NCBI GenBank assembly: GCA_024280155.1 | Contig: JAJRQQ010000061.1 | Coordinates: 1-64,000 of the forward strand | Reading direction: 5' to 3' | DNA length: 64,000 nt | DNA from: Bacteroidota bacterium | GTDB lineage: Bacteria > Bacteroidota > Bacteroidia > Flavobacteriales_D > Crocinitomicaceae | Part shown: piece after piece, positions 25,549-35,329 of the stretch | Layout of the letters: every line of letters begins with the position of its first letter | Position numbering within the stretch: position 1 is the first letter of the stretch | Made by a program: the position numbers and the translations under genes | Notes under the pieces: model-generated | Told to the model about the DNA's origin: nothing | Seen by the model: the letters and a program-made list of their open reading frames with translations, nothing else | Database searches by the model: none

Positions 25549-26410
25549 AGTAATTGTAAAAATTAAACCATTGGGTAGGATATTTCAGCACCATTGATTC
25601 TAAGTTTTTAACGTATTTTTGAGCAACTTCTTCAGGCGAATTAGTGTCCGTTAAAGGGTCTGTTGCGTATAGTTCGTATTTGAATTTGTTGGCTTTAGCT
25701 GCATAGACAAAAGTAATTGGTGCTTTGAATTTATGCGCTAGAATAAAAGGACCAAGTGGGAACTCAGCTTTTCCGTTCAAAAAATCCAATTGAATATTCT
25801 TTCCTGTGTCACTCACTCTGTCAGCGTGAATGGCAATAAATTCATTTCTTTTCAATGCTCTGTGCATCAGAATTAGATGCGACATATCGTCTTTAATTGG
25901 GATGAGATTATATTTCGGTCCACCCGTTTGTTGTGCTAAAAAGTCTTTGATTTTTTCGACTTCAGCGTCCATCATCACTATGTTTATGGTACTGGTGATT
26001 CTTTCTCGAATGAGGTTTCCAGCATTTTCCCAATTTCCCACATGACCAGAGATTAGAATTCCACCTTTGTTGTCATCGTTCATTTTCCGGAGGACAACTT
26101 CATTGTTAAAGGTGTGGTCAAAAGAATTTCGTTTATCGGTTTGCATAGCAATTCGGTCAATCAATGTTTGTCCGAAGTTATAGAAATTTTTAAAAGCTGC
26201 TTTTTTGGCTTGTTTCTTTGAATACCCCAATCCAACGGTATAAAACTGTAATAAGCCATCGCGTTGTTTTTTAGCGAAGAGAATAAAATAGAACGAAACA
26301 AAATAGCAGAAAAAATAAGAAACATTTAAACCAAAAAATCGGATACAAAATACGAAGAATTTATATCCGAGCAATGAGCCTTTGGTTTTTCCATCCCATT
26401 TTTTTTCCAT
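25538..26410 (-). CDS. LpxL/HtrB-like acyltransferase
   Basis: 290-residue membrane-associated acyltransferase. An N-terminal hydrophobic segment (YKFFVFCIRFFGLNVSYFFCYFV) is followed by the catalytic HX4E motif GHVGNWENAGN and the acceptor-side AIHADRVSD and FPLGPFILAHKF blocks of the lipid A acyltransferase family. In a pigment operon the acyl donor is probably the ACP-bound polyene chain and the acceptor a lipid or the resorcinol, but a lipid A substrate cannot be excluded. It starts 7 nt after the ACP gene. Confidence 0.83.
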   Translation of the reverse strand: MEKKWDGKTKGSLLGYKFFVFCIRFFGLNVSYFFCYFVSFYFILFAKKQRDGLLQFYTVGLGYSKKQAKKAAFKNFYNFGQTLIDRIAMQTDKRNSFDHTFNNEVVLRKMNDDNKGGILISGHVGNWENAGNLIRERITSTINIVMMDAEVEKIKDFLAQQTGGPKYNLIPIKDDMSHLILMHRALKRNEFIAIHADRVSDTGKNIQLDFLNGKAEFPLGPFILAHKFKAPITFVYAAKANKFKYELYATDPLTDTNSPEEVAQKYVKNLESMVLKYPTQWFNFYNYYAG

Positions 26411-26417
26411 GAGAGAA

Positions 26418-26675
26418 TTAGTTGATTTTTTTCTCTACTAAATCATAAAAGTCATTGAAAGTGTCAATTGCTTTAAAATCTTCAGATGTAGGTTTGAATC
26501 CTAAGTTTTCTTCAATTACAACCACTAAATCTACATAATCTAAACTGTCTAGATCCAGTGTTTTTTGCAGGTTGTTTTTCGCTTGAATAGTATCTTTTTC
26601 AACTTCAAATTCTTCTGAAAGAAATCGCTTAGTAGTTTCTATAATTTCGTCTCTTGTCATATTGTTTTGATGCAA
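26418..26675 (-). CDS. acyl carrier protein, third copy
   Basis: 85 residues, with the phosphopantetheine Ser in DLDSLDYVDLVVVIEENLGF. It is less similar to the other two ACPs than they are to each other. It lies directly after the ketosynthase at 26677-27900 and before the acyltransferase, so it probably serves that pair. Confidence 0.92.
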   Translation of the reverse strand: MHQNNMTRDEIIETTKRFLSEEFEVEKDTIQAKNNLQKTLDLDSLDYVDLVVVIEENLGFKPTSEDFKAIDTFNDFYDLVEKKIN

Positions 26676-26676
26676 T

Positions 26677-27900
26677 TTATTTTACAAATTTAGTAATAAT
26701 TAGCGAAGAGTTTGTCCCTCCGAAACCAAAAGAGTTGGATAAGAATGTATCAATTTTCTTCTCTGTATATTCTGGTATAATATTAATTCTTTTTGAATCT
26801 TCGTCTGGGTTTTCAAAATTAATGTTTGGTGCAATAAAATCATTCTCCATCATCAATAGTGAATAAGCAACTTCACTTGCACCTGACATCCAACATTCGT
26901 GACCTGTCATTCCTTTAGTAGAACTCACAGGCACATCACTTCCGAGTACAGTTTCAATAGCTTGTGCTTCTGTCTTATCTCCAACTGGTGTAGATGTTGC
27001 GTGCGCACTGACATAATCAATTTTGTCGGCTTTTATTCCTGCTTGATCCAAAGACATATTCAATGATCTTAACTGTCCGTCAAGGTTAGGGTTAGAAATA
27101 TGATCTCCATTTGAAGAGAAACCATAACCTAATATTTCACCTAAAATCGGTGCACCTCGACGTTCTGCAGACTCTAATGATTCAATAATTAGAGTTGCTG
27201 CACCACCAGAAGGAATTAATCCGTCTCTGTTAGCATCAAAAGGTCTTGAAGCTTTTGTCGGCTCATCGTGACGTATAGAAAAAGCTCCTAATCCGTCAAA
27301 AGAACCCATGGCATATATGTTAATTTCTTGAGCACCACCACAAACAACTCTCTCTTGAAGCCCTTGTTTGATGAGTAAGTATCCCATTCCAATCGAATGC
27401 GAACCGGATGCGCATGCTGCACTCAATGTGATGTTAATTCCTTTCAATTTGTATATCGTAGAAAGACTCATATTCACTGTACAGTTCATGTTTTGAAAAA
27501 TATCACCAGAACCAATGAGTGTAGTGTCTTTTCTTTCTCGCATTTTATCTACAGTTTCGATAACTGCTCCTGCTGTACTGTCATTTCCAAAGATAATTCC
27601 AGTTTCATTTTTCTCAAGAAAATCAATGTCTAATTTTGCTTGTTCCATTGCTTCCATGGTCGACATGTAAGCATACATTGCCGGTTGGTGCATTCCTATT
27701 CGCTGTCTTCTCGATAAGAAGGGTTTTAAATTAGGCGTCTCTACCATTCCTGTCAAGCAAGAACGATAACCAACTTCTTCACGTTCTTTGTCATAGATGA
27801 TTCCACTTTTTCCATTTCTCAAAGAATCCAACACTTCTTCTTTACCGTTTCCAATAGAAGAATAAAGTCCAATACCCGTTATGACAACTCTTTTTTCCAT
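26677..27900 (-). CDS. beta-ketoacyl-ACP synthase (KAS II), fourth copy
   Basis: 407 residues, full length. The nucleophile is C163 in SAACASGSHSIGMG, the His residues lie in YVSAHATSTPVGDK and GMTGHECWMSGASE, and the C-terminal SNSFGFGGTNSSL loop is present. It belongs to the group of ketosynthases next to FabG in aryl-polyene clusters and is the best candidate for the main polyene-extending enzyme. It is translationally adjacent to FabG (0-nt gap) and ends 1 nt before the ACP gene. Confidence 0.9.
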   Translation of the reverse strand: MEKRVVITGIGLYSSIGNGKEEVLDSLRNGKSGIIYDKEREEVGYRSCLTGMVETPNLKPFLSRRQRIGMHQPAMYAYMSTMEAMEQAKLDIDFLEKNETGIIFGNDSTAGAVIETVDKMRERKDTTLIGSGDIFQNMNCTVNMSLSTIYKLKGINITLSAACASGSHSIGMGYLLIKQGLQERVVCGGAQEINIYAMGSFDGLGAFSIRHDEPTKASRPFDANRDGLIPSGGAATLIIESLESAERRGAPILGEILGYGFSSNGDHISNPNLDGQLRSLNMSLDQAGIKADKIDYVSAHATSTPVGDKTEAQAIETVLGSDVPVSSTKGMTGHECWMSGASEVAYSLLMMENDFIAPNINFENPDEDSKRINIIPEYTEKKIDTFLSNSFGFGGTNSSLIITKFVK

Positions 27901-28632
27901 TTAAGCGTAAATTCCTCCATTAATATTAATAACTTCTCCTGTGATGTATGCGGCTTTATCAGAAGCTAAGAATGAAGCTAGATTTGCTACTTCTTCAGGT
28001 AGTCCAAAACGATTTGCGGGGACCATTCTTTTCAATTCTTCTTCGTTTAAATCGCTCGTCATATCAGAAACAATAAATCCAGGAGCAATTGCATTTACTG
28101 TAATTTTTCTTTTTGCAATTTCTTGTGATAATGCTTTTGTCGAAGCTATCATTGCGCCTTTTGCAGCAGAATAATTCGTTTGACCTGGCACACCTTTTAA
28201 TCCTGATAATGAAGCAATGTTAATGATTCTGCCTGAACGATTACGTAACATTTTTTTGATTACTGCTTGTGTGCAATTGTACATTCCTTCCACAGAAACA
28301 TTCATTACTTTATCCCAATCTTCCTCAGTTACCCAAGGAAAAAGGTTGTCTCGAGTAATTCCAGCATTGTTAACCAATACTTCGATGTGTGAATCTTTAT
28401 TTTCTTCTTGCCATTTACCAATAATATCTTGAACTGTTTGATACTCTTCAACATTGAATTGCATCAATTCTCCTGTACCACCATTTTCTTCAATCAATCG
28501 AAGCGTTTCTTTTGCAGCATCAATATTAGATGAGAAGTTGATAAGGATGTGTAGATTCAAATCTTTTGCTAATTGGATGGCAATCGCTCGTCCTAAACCT
28601 CTAGAAGAACCTGTAATTAGTGCACACTTCAT
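27901..28632 (-). CDS. 3-oxoacyl-ACP reductase (FabG-like)
   Basis: 243-residue short-chain dehydrogenase that would reduce 3-oxoacyl-ACP with NADPH. The cofactor motif is TGSSRGLGRAIA, the NNAG motif is VLVNNAGITRDN, and the catalytic Ser-Tyr-Lys set reads NIASLSG and YSAAKGA, followed by the GFIVSDMT loop and a typical C-terminal ITGEVININGG. It overlaps the ammonia-lyase gene by 4 nt. Confidence 0.92.
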   Translation of the reverse strand: MKCALITGSSRGLGRAIAIQLAKDLNLHILINFSSNIDAAKETLRLIEENGGTGELMQFNVEEYQTVQDIIGKWQEENKDSHIEVLVNNAGITRDNLFPWVTEEDWDKVMNVSVEGMYNCTQAVIKKMLRNRSGRIINIASLSGLKGVPGQTNYSAAKGAMIASTKALSQEIAKRKITVNAIAPGFIVSDMTSDLNEEELKRMVPANRFGLPEEVANLASFLASDKAAYITGEVININGGIYA

Positions 28633-30158
28633 AATTCGATTGTATTTGAACGTAAAACTTCAATTACTTTCTTTATATTTTCAGATTGCGGCACATCATC
28701 TGTAACAGCAGGCATTACATTTCTAATTTTAGAATATGTGTTTTTTGCTTTTGGTGAAAGTGCTTCTTTTTCAATTGCAGGAAGTAAATCAATTGCTTGA
28801 CAAACCGCAATCATGTGAATTGCCATTACTTGGAAGCCATTGTCAATGACATTCTTCGTAATCACCGCACTGTTTGTTCCCATACTAACAATGTCTTGAT
28901 TGTCGTTGTTGTTTGGAATACTGTGAACGTACATCGAATTTGAAAGCATTTGACTTTCAGCTGTTGTAGATGTCGCAGTGAATTGCATTCCTTGAATACC
29001 AAAGTTAAACCCGAGTTTTTTCAAGTTAAGAAAAGCGGGGAATTTATCATTGATTTTTGCATTCAACAAGAAATTTAATTGACGTTCTGCTAACATAGTC
29101 ATTCTCGTAACAACTAATTTTACTTTGTCCATTTCCAATGAAATGTAATCTCCGTGGAAGTTTCCACCATGAAAAACATTTTGTTCTTCTACACTTACAA
29201 TTGGATTGTCATTGGTTGAATTTAATTCATTCTCAATAATTTCTTGTGCACTGTTTAAAGTCTCTAAAACGGGACCTAAAATTTGAGGTACACATCGGAT
29301 AGAATAATATTCTTGTATTTTCTTTTTAAATTCTGTTTGACTTAACGACTCATTGTCTTTAAAAAGTTCTTCACGTTTACGAATCAACTCACTACCATTG
29401 ATGAAACTACGCATATTGCTTGCGATTTCTTGCTGACCTTTGTGACGTTTTACTTTATTCAAGCCGACAGAGAATGAATCATCATATGATTCCATAATCT
29501 CATTAATCATAGAAGAAGAAGCAATGGACCAATTTAATAAACGTTTTGCGTAGATTAGATTCACTGCACCAATTCCTGTCATACAAGAAGTTCCATTCAT
29601 CAATCCTAATCCATCTCTTAATTTAACATCAAGAGGAGTAATGTTTAATTCTGCTAAAACATCTTTCGTTTCTCGTCTTTCGCCGTTATAGAAAACGAAA
29701 CCTTCACCGATTAAATTCAAAGCTAGGTGTGCCAATTGAACTAAATCTCCACTAGCTCCAACACCACCGTGCATGAAAATTTCTGGCGTAATTCTATTGT
29801 TTAGAAATTGAACTAATTTTTCAACGACACCTAAACTAATTCCAGAATTGGCTTGAAGAAAGTTATTTGTGCGAGCCAACACAACTGCTCTTGCATATTC
29901 TTCATTCAATACATTTCCCGTTCCAGTAGAGTGACTTCGAATTAAATTATATTGCAATTGATTCAAGTGTTCTTCATCAATTTTGAATTGAGCCATCGGA
30001 CCAAATCCAGTATTGATTCCGTATATAATTTTATCGCTTGAGAAAGATTTAAGAAAATCAAAAGAAGCGTTAATGTCAGACGTTAATTTATTATTGACTT
30101 GATATTCTTTTTTATCAAGTGCAATTCTTTCAATTTCTGATAAGTTAATCTGATTCAT
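28629..30158 (-). CDS. aromatic amino acid ammonia-lyase (HAL/TAL/PAL family), probable tyrosine ammonia-lyase
   Basis: 509 residues, the usual size for bacterial HAL/TAL. The MIO cofactor triad ASG is at residues 135-137 (GGVGASGDLVQLAHLAL), the catalytic Tyr lies in YGINTGFGP (Y46), and the later TGIGAVNLIYAKRLL and ENDNPI-like (LNSTNDNPIV) motifs are present. The selectivity position is H76 (RSHSTGTG), which fits HAL or TAL rather than PAL. Because it sits at the head of a flexirubin-type operon I favour tyrosine as substrate, giving 4-coumarate as polyene starter. Histidine ammonia-lyase remains possible, though no other hut genes are nearby. Confidence 0.85.
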   Translation of the reverse strand: MNQINLSEIERIALDKKEYQVNNKLTSDINASFDFLKSFSSDKIIYGINTGFGPMAQFKIDEEHLNQLQYNLIRSHSTGTGNVLNEEYARAVVLARTNNFLQANSGISLGVVEKLVQFLNNRITPEIFMHGGVGASGDLVQLAHLALNLIGEGFVFYNGERRETKDVLAELNITPLDVKLRDGLGLMNGTSCMTGIGAVNLIYAKRLLNWSIASSSMINEIMESYDDSFSVGLNKVKRHKGQQEIASNMRSFINGSELIRKREELFKDNESLSQTEFKKKIQEYYSIRCVPQILGPVLETLNSAQEIIENELNSTNDNPIVSVEEQNVFHGGNFHGDYISLEMDKVKLVVTRMTMLAERQLNFLLNAKINDKFPAFLNLKKLGFNFGIQGMQFTATSTTAESQMLSNSMYVHSIPNNNDNQDIVSMGTNSAVITKNVIDNGFQVMAIHMIAVCQAIDLLPAIEKEALSPKAKNTYSKIRNVMPAVTDDVPQSENIKKVIEVLRSNTIEL

Positions 30159-30265
30159 GTTTTAGGTCTTGACGCTGAGTTAAGCTAAGAATATAAAAGT
30201 AAGAAAATAAATTTAATGAAGTAATTTATCTTGTTTTCAATAGCCTAACCGTTACAATTTATGTT

Positions 30266-31315
30266 TTACTTTAGTTTTATTTCTAGAATTGTATGGAAAC
30301 TATCTCCATGAAGGTGATGTTCATCAATTGTGTCAAATCCTGCTTTTTCTACAATGTATTTCATTGCTGTAGAGGTGTACATTTTACTGTTTCCATTTGC
30401 TAAAGCTGTGAAATACAATGATGTTGCAACTAAACTGTGTGTCGCAGCAGGGAATCGTTGATTGTCAATAAAAGTCTCCATGATAAAGATACGTGCATCT
30501 TTTTTCATGTTTTTTTTAATTTGTAAAAGAATTTGCTCTATTTCGGCTTCACTGAAACAATCCAAAAATTGGCTCATCCAATATACATCTGCTCCAGCTG
30601 GAATTTCTGATGTTTTGTCGAGTAAGTCAATTTCTTGAAATTCGATACGATCTTTAATATCGTCCATCTTTCCAATGTTTTCTTTCGCTGCTTTAATTTG
30701 AACAGGTAAATCGAACATTTTCATTTTGATGTTTGGGTCATGTTCCGTTGAAGCAATGCACCACTTTCCAGTATTCCCTCCGATGTCGAAAAGTTGTTTT
30801 GGATTGTGACTGAAAATAACTTTTAATGCATCGTCGAATGAGTTGTCAGAATAGAAATGATCGAAATCGAACCAAGAAGTTTTAATCGGTTCGGGTAAAA
30901 TAGATAAGCCTTGGTAAATTGTTTCCCAATCACCTAAAGTTTTCAATCCTTCTGCTTTTCCGTTAACAATTGATTCTTTCAAATGGAATAAACCTCTGTA
31001 GCAAACGTCGTGTGTGAAATATAAATTAACTCTTGTCATTTCATCACGAAGAATAAAATAGCCAATTTTAGTTGCTTTATAAACATCTTCTTCTGTTTTT
31101 TTAACGATGTCTGCAGATTCTGCCATTTCTAAAAGGACACGAACACCATATTCGGAAACGTTACTTTTTTTAGCAATGTCTTTGATAGACATTGGGCCTC
31201 TATTTTCATGCATTACTTCAAGAATATTTAATTCTAAAAGACAGTATGCTGTTTCGAATACAAAGGGGCTAAAGGCTAGTTTGTGAGCTTCGTGTAACGC
31301 GTCTATTGCTTTCAT
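30266..31315 (-). CDS. SAM-dependent methyltransferase (class I, winged-helix N-terminal domain)
   Basis: 349 residues and first gene of the minus-strand pigment operon. Residues 10-90 form a winged-helix dimerisation domain (SIKDIAKKSNVSEYGVRVLLEM), as in O-methyltransferases of the methyltransf_2 type. The SAM site begins LFDIGGNTGKWCIAS near residue 176, with the acidic FDLP loop and the later DVYWMSQFLDCFSE block. It would methylate a ring hydroxyl or ring carbon of the pigment. The gene is 107 nt upstream of the ammonia-lyase and has the best promoter in the window. Confidence 0.85.
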   Translation of the reverse strand: MKAIDALHEAHKLAFSPFVFETAYCLLELNILEVMHENRGPMSIKDIAKKSNVSEYGVRVLLEMAESADIVKKTEEDVYKATKIGYFILRDEMTRVNLYFTHDVCYRGLFHLKESIVNGKAEGLKTLGDWETIYQGLSILPEPIKTSWFDFDHFYSDNSFDDALKVIFSHNPKQLFDIGGNTGKWCIASTEHDPNIKMKMFDLPVQIKAAKENIGKMDDIKDRIEFQEIDLLDKTSEIPAGADVYWMSQFLDCFSEAEIEQILLQIKKNMKKDARIFIMETFIDNQRFPAATHSLVATSLYFTALANGNSKMYTSTAMKYIVEKAGFDTIDEHHLHGDSFHTILEIKLK

Positions 31316-31387
31316 TGTTAATGTGTTAAGGTTTTTAAATGCCCTCTTTTATCTAGAAGTAGATAGTTGATAGAAAAACATTGTCTG

Positions 31388-31417
31388 CAAAACTAATAAA
31401 AAACTCATTCTACACAA
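31388..31417 (-). promoter_or_regulatory. main promoter of the pigment operon
   Basis: On the minus strand TTG (complement of 31415-31417), a 19-nt spacer and TAGTTTTG (complement of 31388-31395) fit the Bacteroidetes consensus fully. The transcript would start near 31382, about 65 nt ahead of the methyltransferase gene. Confidence 0.7.
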
Positions 31418-31471
31418 GAGTTATATTCTGTAAAATTAGAAGAATTGTGTTTTAATCTCGTGTGTTTTTCC

Positions 31472-31479
31472 TATTTTTG
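31472..31479 (+). promoter_or_regulatory. -7 element for the plus-strand pigment genes
   Basis: TATTTTTG matches TAnnTTTG and lies 36 nt before the ATG at 31516. The nearest TTG (31445-31447) is 24 nt upstream, slightly too far, so this promoter may be weaker or need an activator. Confidence 0.5.
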
Positions 31480-31515
31480 ATTTTTTAAAAATAACTCAAT
31501 CTATAGTCTTCGTTC

Positions 31516-34500
31516 ATGGGGAAACTTGTTTCTAAAATTGTGCAATTCTTTAACAAGAATCTTTTAGCATATTTGTCTGTTCTTATTGCTTTACTTTTAT
31601 TTATTTCATACGGAGTAAGTCGATTGAAATTGGATGAGAATATCTATTCAATTTTCCCGAAAGGGGAGGAGTTTTCCGATTTTAATCGTGTTATACAAGA
31701 TAATAACCTCAATAAGCAAATTGTTTTTTCTATAGATTCAGAAAATGAGTTTTTGCACGAAACATTGGACTCAATTTCAAAGAAACTGATTCTATCTTCA
31801 GATGGATTAATGACTGGTTTTGTTGTTTTTAGAGAGGATGACCAACAAAAAGTACTGGATTATTTCTATCAATCTTTACCTGCATTATTGACAGATAAAG
31901 ATTATGTTTCCATTAATGGGAAATTGGATGAGGATTCTATAAAACATTCTCTAAAGCTTGTTTATGAGAAAATGACTTCTCCGAATGCACTTTTTCTCCG
32001 TAAGATATTTGCAAAAGATCCTTTGGGATTAGCTTGGGGGAAGTTGCAAGAAATTAAGCCTCAATCAGATTCTTTGGCTTTTTCAGTAGAAGATGGGATA
32101 TTACATTCTGTCGATAATAAAAGAGCTTTGTTTACTGCTGTATTGAATTTTGATGTTTCTGATAATGCAAAGAATGAAGAACTGAATTTAAAATTAGAAG
32201 CATTTAAAAAAGTTCTTAATGCAGAAAACCCAGCGTTAAATTTCGATTATTTTGGAACTTTCCAAATTGCGTATGAGAATTCTAGGCAAGTGAAAGAGGA
32301 TACATCTTTGACGTTGATAATAAGCCTTGGATTAATTTTATTGCTACTCATTTTCTATTACCGAAGTTTCATTACCCCTTTGTTTTTTATTCTCCCAGCA
32401 CTCTTTTCTGGATTGTTGGGTTTAGCAATGGTTGGTTTTATTCAACCAGAGATATCTGCAATTTCAATTGCAACATCTGCTGTTCTAATGGGGATAGTAC
32501 TCGATTATTCTTTCCATTGCTTTACGCACTATAACCATTCAAAAGATGTTGTTCAGACGATAAAAGAGTTGTCTGTACCCATGTTGATTGGGTCATTTAC
32601 AACTGTTGCAGCATTTGCAGCATTGATTTTTACCGATTCTGTTGTGTTGCAAAATTTTGGATTAATAGCATTGTGTACACTTTCTGCTGCTGCTTTTTTT
32701 ACCCTGTTATTGTTGCCTACTTTTTTGACAGTTGTAGGTTATAAACCAAAAGGAGAACGAGTCAAAAAAGGGAAGTTTAATATGCCGAAGTGGGTGTTAA
32801 GGGTTTCTATTTATTTGATTTTAGCGTTGACAATCTTCTTCGCTTGGAATTCAAATTCATTTCGTTTTGATTCTGATTTGAATAACTTAAGTTATCATCC
32901 CAAGTCTTTGAAGGAGAAGGAGGAGGTTTTTACGGGGATAAATCCTGAGTTTGAAAAGAAATTACATTTATTCGTTACTGGTGAAACAAGGCAAGACGCA
33001 GAAGCAAAGAATTATAAATTATTCAATCAACTTCTAGCATACAAAGCTGAGAACGGTTTGGAAGAACTTTTATCTATAGCACCATACTCTATACCGAAAG
33101 AAATTAAAATAGAGAAGAATAAGCAATGGCTTTCGTTCTGGTCTGGTAGAATGGACAATGTTAAGTCTATGATAGATAAAGAATCGAATGAACTGGGTTT
33201 AACATCGACTGCTTTTCAACCGTTTTACCAATGGATAACTATTGGTGATGAAATCTATCCAAGAAATGAAGAATTGAAACTTCAATCGAGTATTGGCTTA
33301 AATAAATTAGTTTATTCTTCTTCGGATGGATGGAGTATTGTGACGAGTGTTGTGCTTCGAAAAGAAGACATAACCAAATTTAAAACGATAATTGGAGAGA
33401 ATGAAGATGTGTTTATTCTTGACATTGCAGAAATGGCGAATACATTAATGGTTTCTGTTCAGAATGATTTTAATTATTTGTTAATTTTCTCATCACTCCT
33501 TGTTTTTCTTTCACTGCTGTTGATATACGGTAGAATAGAATTGGCTCTTTTTGCATTCTTACCAATGGTAATCAGTTGGGTGTGGATTTTAGGAATTTGC
33601 TCCTTGTTTGATATTGAATTTAACTTTGTCAATATCATTGTAGCTACTTTCATTTTTGGATTAGGCGATGACTTTAGTATTTTCGTAACAGATGGTTTAT
33701 TACAAAAATATAAGACCAATTCAAACGTATTGAAATCGTTTAAATCTGCGATAATTCTTTCTGGAATAACAACCATTATTGGTACTGGAGTTCTTTATTT
33801 TTCACAACATCCCGCCATTCATTCGATAGCGGTTATTAGTGTGGTTGGAATTGGTTGCATTATGTTAGTGACATTGATTGTTCAGCCTTTTGTGTTCAAA
33901 TTATTTATTACCAAGAGAACAGATAAGAAAAGGACACCAGCAACTTTCTTTGGACTTATCTACAGTTTTATATTGTTTTCGTATTTCTTCTTCGGGAGTA
34001 TCTTGTTGACTCTTTTCTTGCCTCTTTTGATTATTTTGCCGATAAAAAAAGAAGCGAAGCGAAGCTTTTTAAACTACACCCTCTCTAAATTAGCAAAATC
34101 AACCATTTATTTGGGTGTTCATATCAAGAAGGAGTTTATCAATGCAGAACGATTAGATTTCTCAAAACCTTCGATTATTGTTGCGAATCATTCTTCGTTT
34201 TTAGACATTCTTTTGATGATAATGCTGAATCCAAAGGTGATTATAATGGTAAAGAAATGGGTGTATAATTCACCTGTTTTTGGTCTCTTCGTACGTTACG
34301 CAGGATATCCTTTTATTGAAGAAGGAACAGAATATCATTTGGATTTTTTAAAGGATAGAATTGATAATGGATACTCTATCATGATTTTCCCAGAAGGGAC
34401 TCGAAGTGAAGATGGTGAGATAAAACGATTTCACAAGGGGAGCTTTTTTCTTGCACAAGAATTGGGAATTGATATTCAACCAATATTAATTGTCGGAGCA

Positions 34501-35325
34501 TCTTATGTTAATCCAAAAAATGATTTTATTATAAAAAGTGGAACACTTTCGCTTTGTGTTTTAGAAAGAATTAAGGTGGGAGATGAGATGTTTCAGCAAA
34601 GATTTGGTTTATTGACGAAATCGGTTCAATCTATCATGCGTTCAGAAATGATTGCCATGAAATCTAAAATAGAAGATGCTCGTTATTTAAAAAATCGTGT
34701 GCAATACAATTATTTGTATAAAGGACCTACTTTAGAATGGTATGTTAGAATTAAATGGAGGTTCGAAGAAAAGAATTATGACTTTTATAATTCTTTAATC
34801 GAGGATCGAATTAATATTTATGACATCGGTTGTGGTTTGGGCTATTTGAGTTATTTCTTGCATTATAAAAATCCAAATCGAAATATTCTAGGAATTGATT
34901 ATGATGAAGACAAAATAGATATTGCTCAAAATGGGTATGACAAAACGGATCAACTCAAATTTGAAGTGAATGATGTTAAAAATATTGAATTTAAAGATGC
35001 AGATGTAGTTTTCTATAATGATGTTTTACATTATTTATCCTTTGAAAATCAACGTATGGTTCTTAAAAAAACGGTAGATTCTTTAAATGAAAATGGTTTG
35101 ATAATTATTCGAGATGGAATCTCTGATTTGAAAGACCGTCATGAGATGACTCAAAAGACAGAAAAGTATTCTACTAAAATATTTGGATTTAATAAGGTAA
35201 CAGAACAATTGTCATTTTTTTCTTCTAAAGATATTTATAATTTCGCAGAGGAACATAACCCTAGTTGTGAAATGATTGAACAAACAAAAAAGACTTCTAA
35301 CGTATTATTCATTCTTCGAAAATGA
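31516..35325 (+). CDS. MMPL/RND exporter fused to PlsC acyltransferase and methyltransferase
   Basis: 1269-residue three-part protein. Residues 1 to about 815 are an MMPL-type exporter with two six-helix sets (MGIVLDYSFHCFTHYNH and FGLGDDFSIFVTDGL carry the charged residues of helix 4) and two periplasmic loops. Residues about 860-1050 are a PlsC acyltransferase with NHSSFLDI (HX4D) and FPEGTRSEDGEIKRFHKGSF. Residues about 1090-1269 are a class I SAM methyltransferase (IYDIGCGLGYLSYFLHY, GIDYDEDKI). I infer export coupled to acylation and methylation of the pigment. The next gene starts 4 nt later. Confidence 0.85.
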   Translation: MGKLVSKIVQFFNKNLLAYLSVLIALLLFISYGVSRLKLDENIYSIFPKGEEFSDFNRVIQDNNLNKQIVFSIDSENEFLHETLDSISKKLILSSDGLMTGFVVFREDDQQKVLDYFYQSLPALLTDKDYVSINGKLDEDSIKHSLKLVYEKMTSPNALFLRKIFAKDPLGLAWGKLQEIKPQSDSLAFSVEDGILHSVDNKRALFTAVLNFDVSDNAKNEELNLKLEAFKKVLNAENPALNFDYFGTFQIAYENSRQVKEDTSLTLIISLGLILLLLIFYYRSFITPLFFILPALFSGLLGLAMVGFIQPEISAISIATSAVLMGIVLDYSFHCFTHYNHSKDVVQTIKELSVPMLIGSFTTVAAFAALIFTDSVVLQNFGLIALCTLSAAAFFTLLLLPTFLTVVGYKPKGERVKKGKFNMPKWVLRVSIYLILALTIFFAWNSNSFRFDSDLNNLSYHPKSLKEKEEVFTGINPEFEKKLHLFVTGETRQDAEAKNYKLFNQLLAYKAENGLEELLSIAPYSIPKEIKIEKNKQWLSFWSGRMDNVKSMIDKESNELGLTSTAFQPFYQWITIGDEIYPRNEELKLQSSIGLNKLVYSSSDGWSIVTSVVLRKEDITKFKTIIGENEDVFILDIAEMANTLMVSVQNDFNYLLIFSSLLVFLSLLLIYGRIELALFAFLPMVISWVWILGICSLFDIEFNFVNIIVATFIFGLGDDFSIFVTDGLLQKYKTNSNVLKSFKSAIILSGITTIIGTGVLYFSQHPAIHSIAVISVVGIGCIMLVTLIVQPFVFKLFITKRTDKKRTPATFFGLIYSFILFSYFFFGSILLTLFLPLLIILPIKKEAKRSFLNYTLSKLAKSTIYLGVHIKKEFINAERLDFSKPSIIVANHSSFLDILLMIMLNPKVIIMVKKWVYNSPVFGLFVRYAGYPFIEEGTEYHLDFLKDRIDNGYSIMIFPEGTRSEDGEIKRFHKGSFFLAQELGIDIQPILIVGASYVNPKNDFIIKSGTLSLCVLERIKVGDEMFQQRFGLLTKSVQSIMRSEMIAMKSKIEDARYLKNRVQYNYLYKGPTLEWYVRIKWRFEEKNYDFYNSLIEDRINIYDIGCGLGYLSYFLHYKNPNRNILGIDYDEDKIDIAQNGYDKTDQLKFEVNDVKNIEFKDADVVFYNDVLHYLSFENQRMVLKKTVDSLNENGLIIIRDGISDLKDRHEMTQKTEKYSTKIFGFNKVTEQLSFFSSKDIYNFAEEHNPSCEMIEQTKKTSNVLFILRK

Positions 35326-35329
35326 CTAG

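Noticed and set aside
28629-30158. Histidine ammonia-lyase of a hut pathway
   Set aside because: No hutU, hutI or hutG nearby; the gene overlaps FabG in a flexirubin-type operon. Still not fully excluded from the sequence alone.
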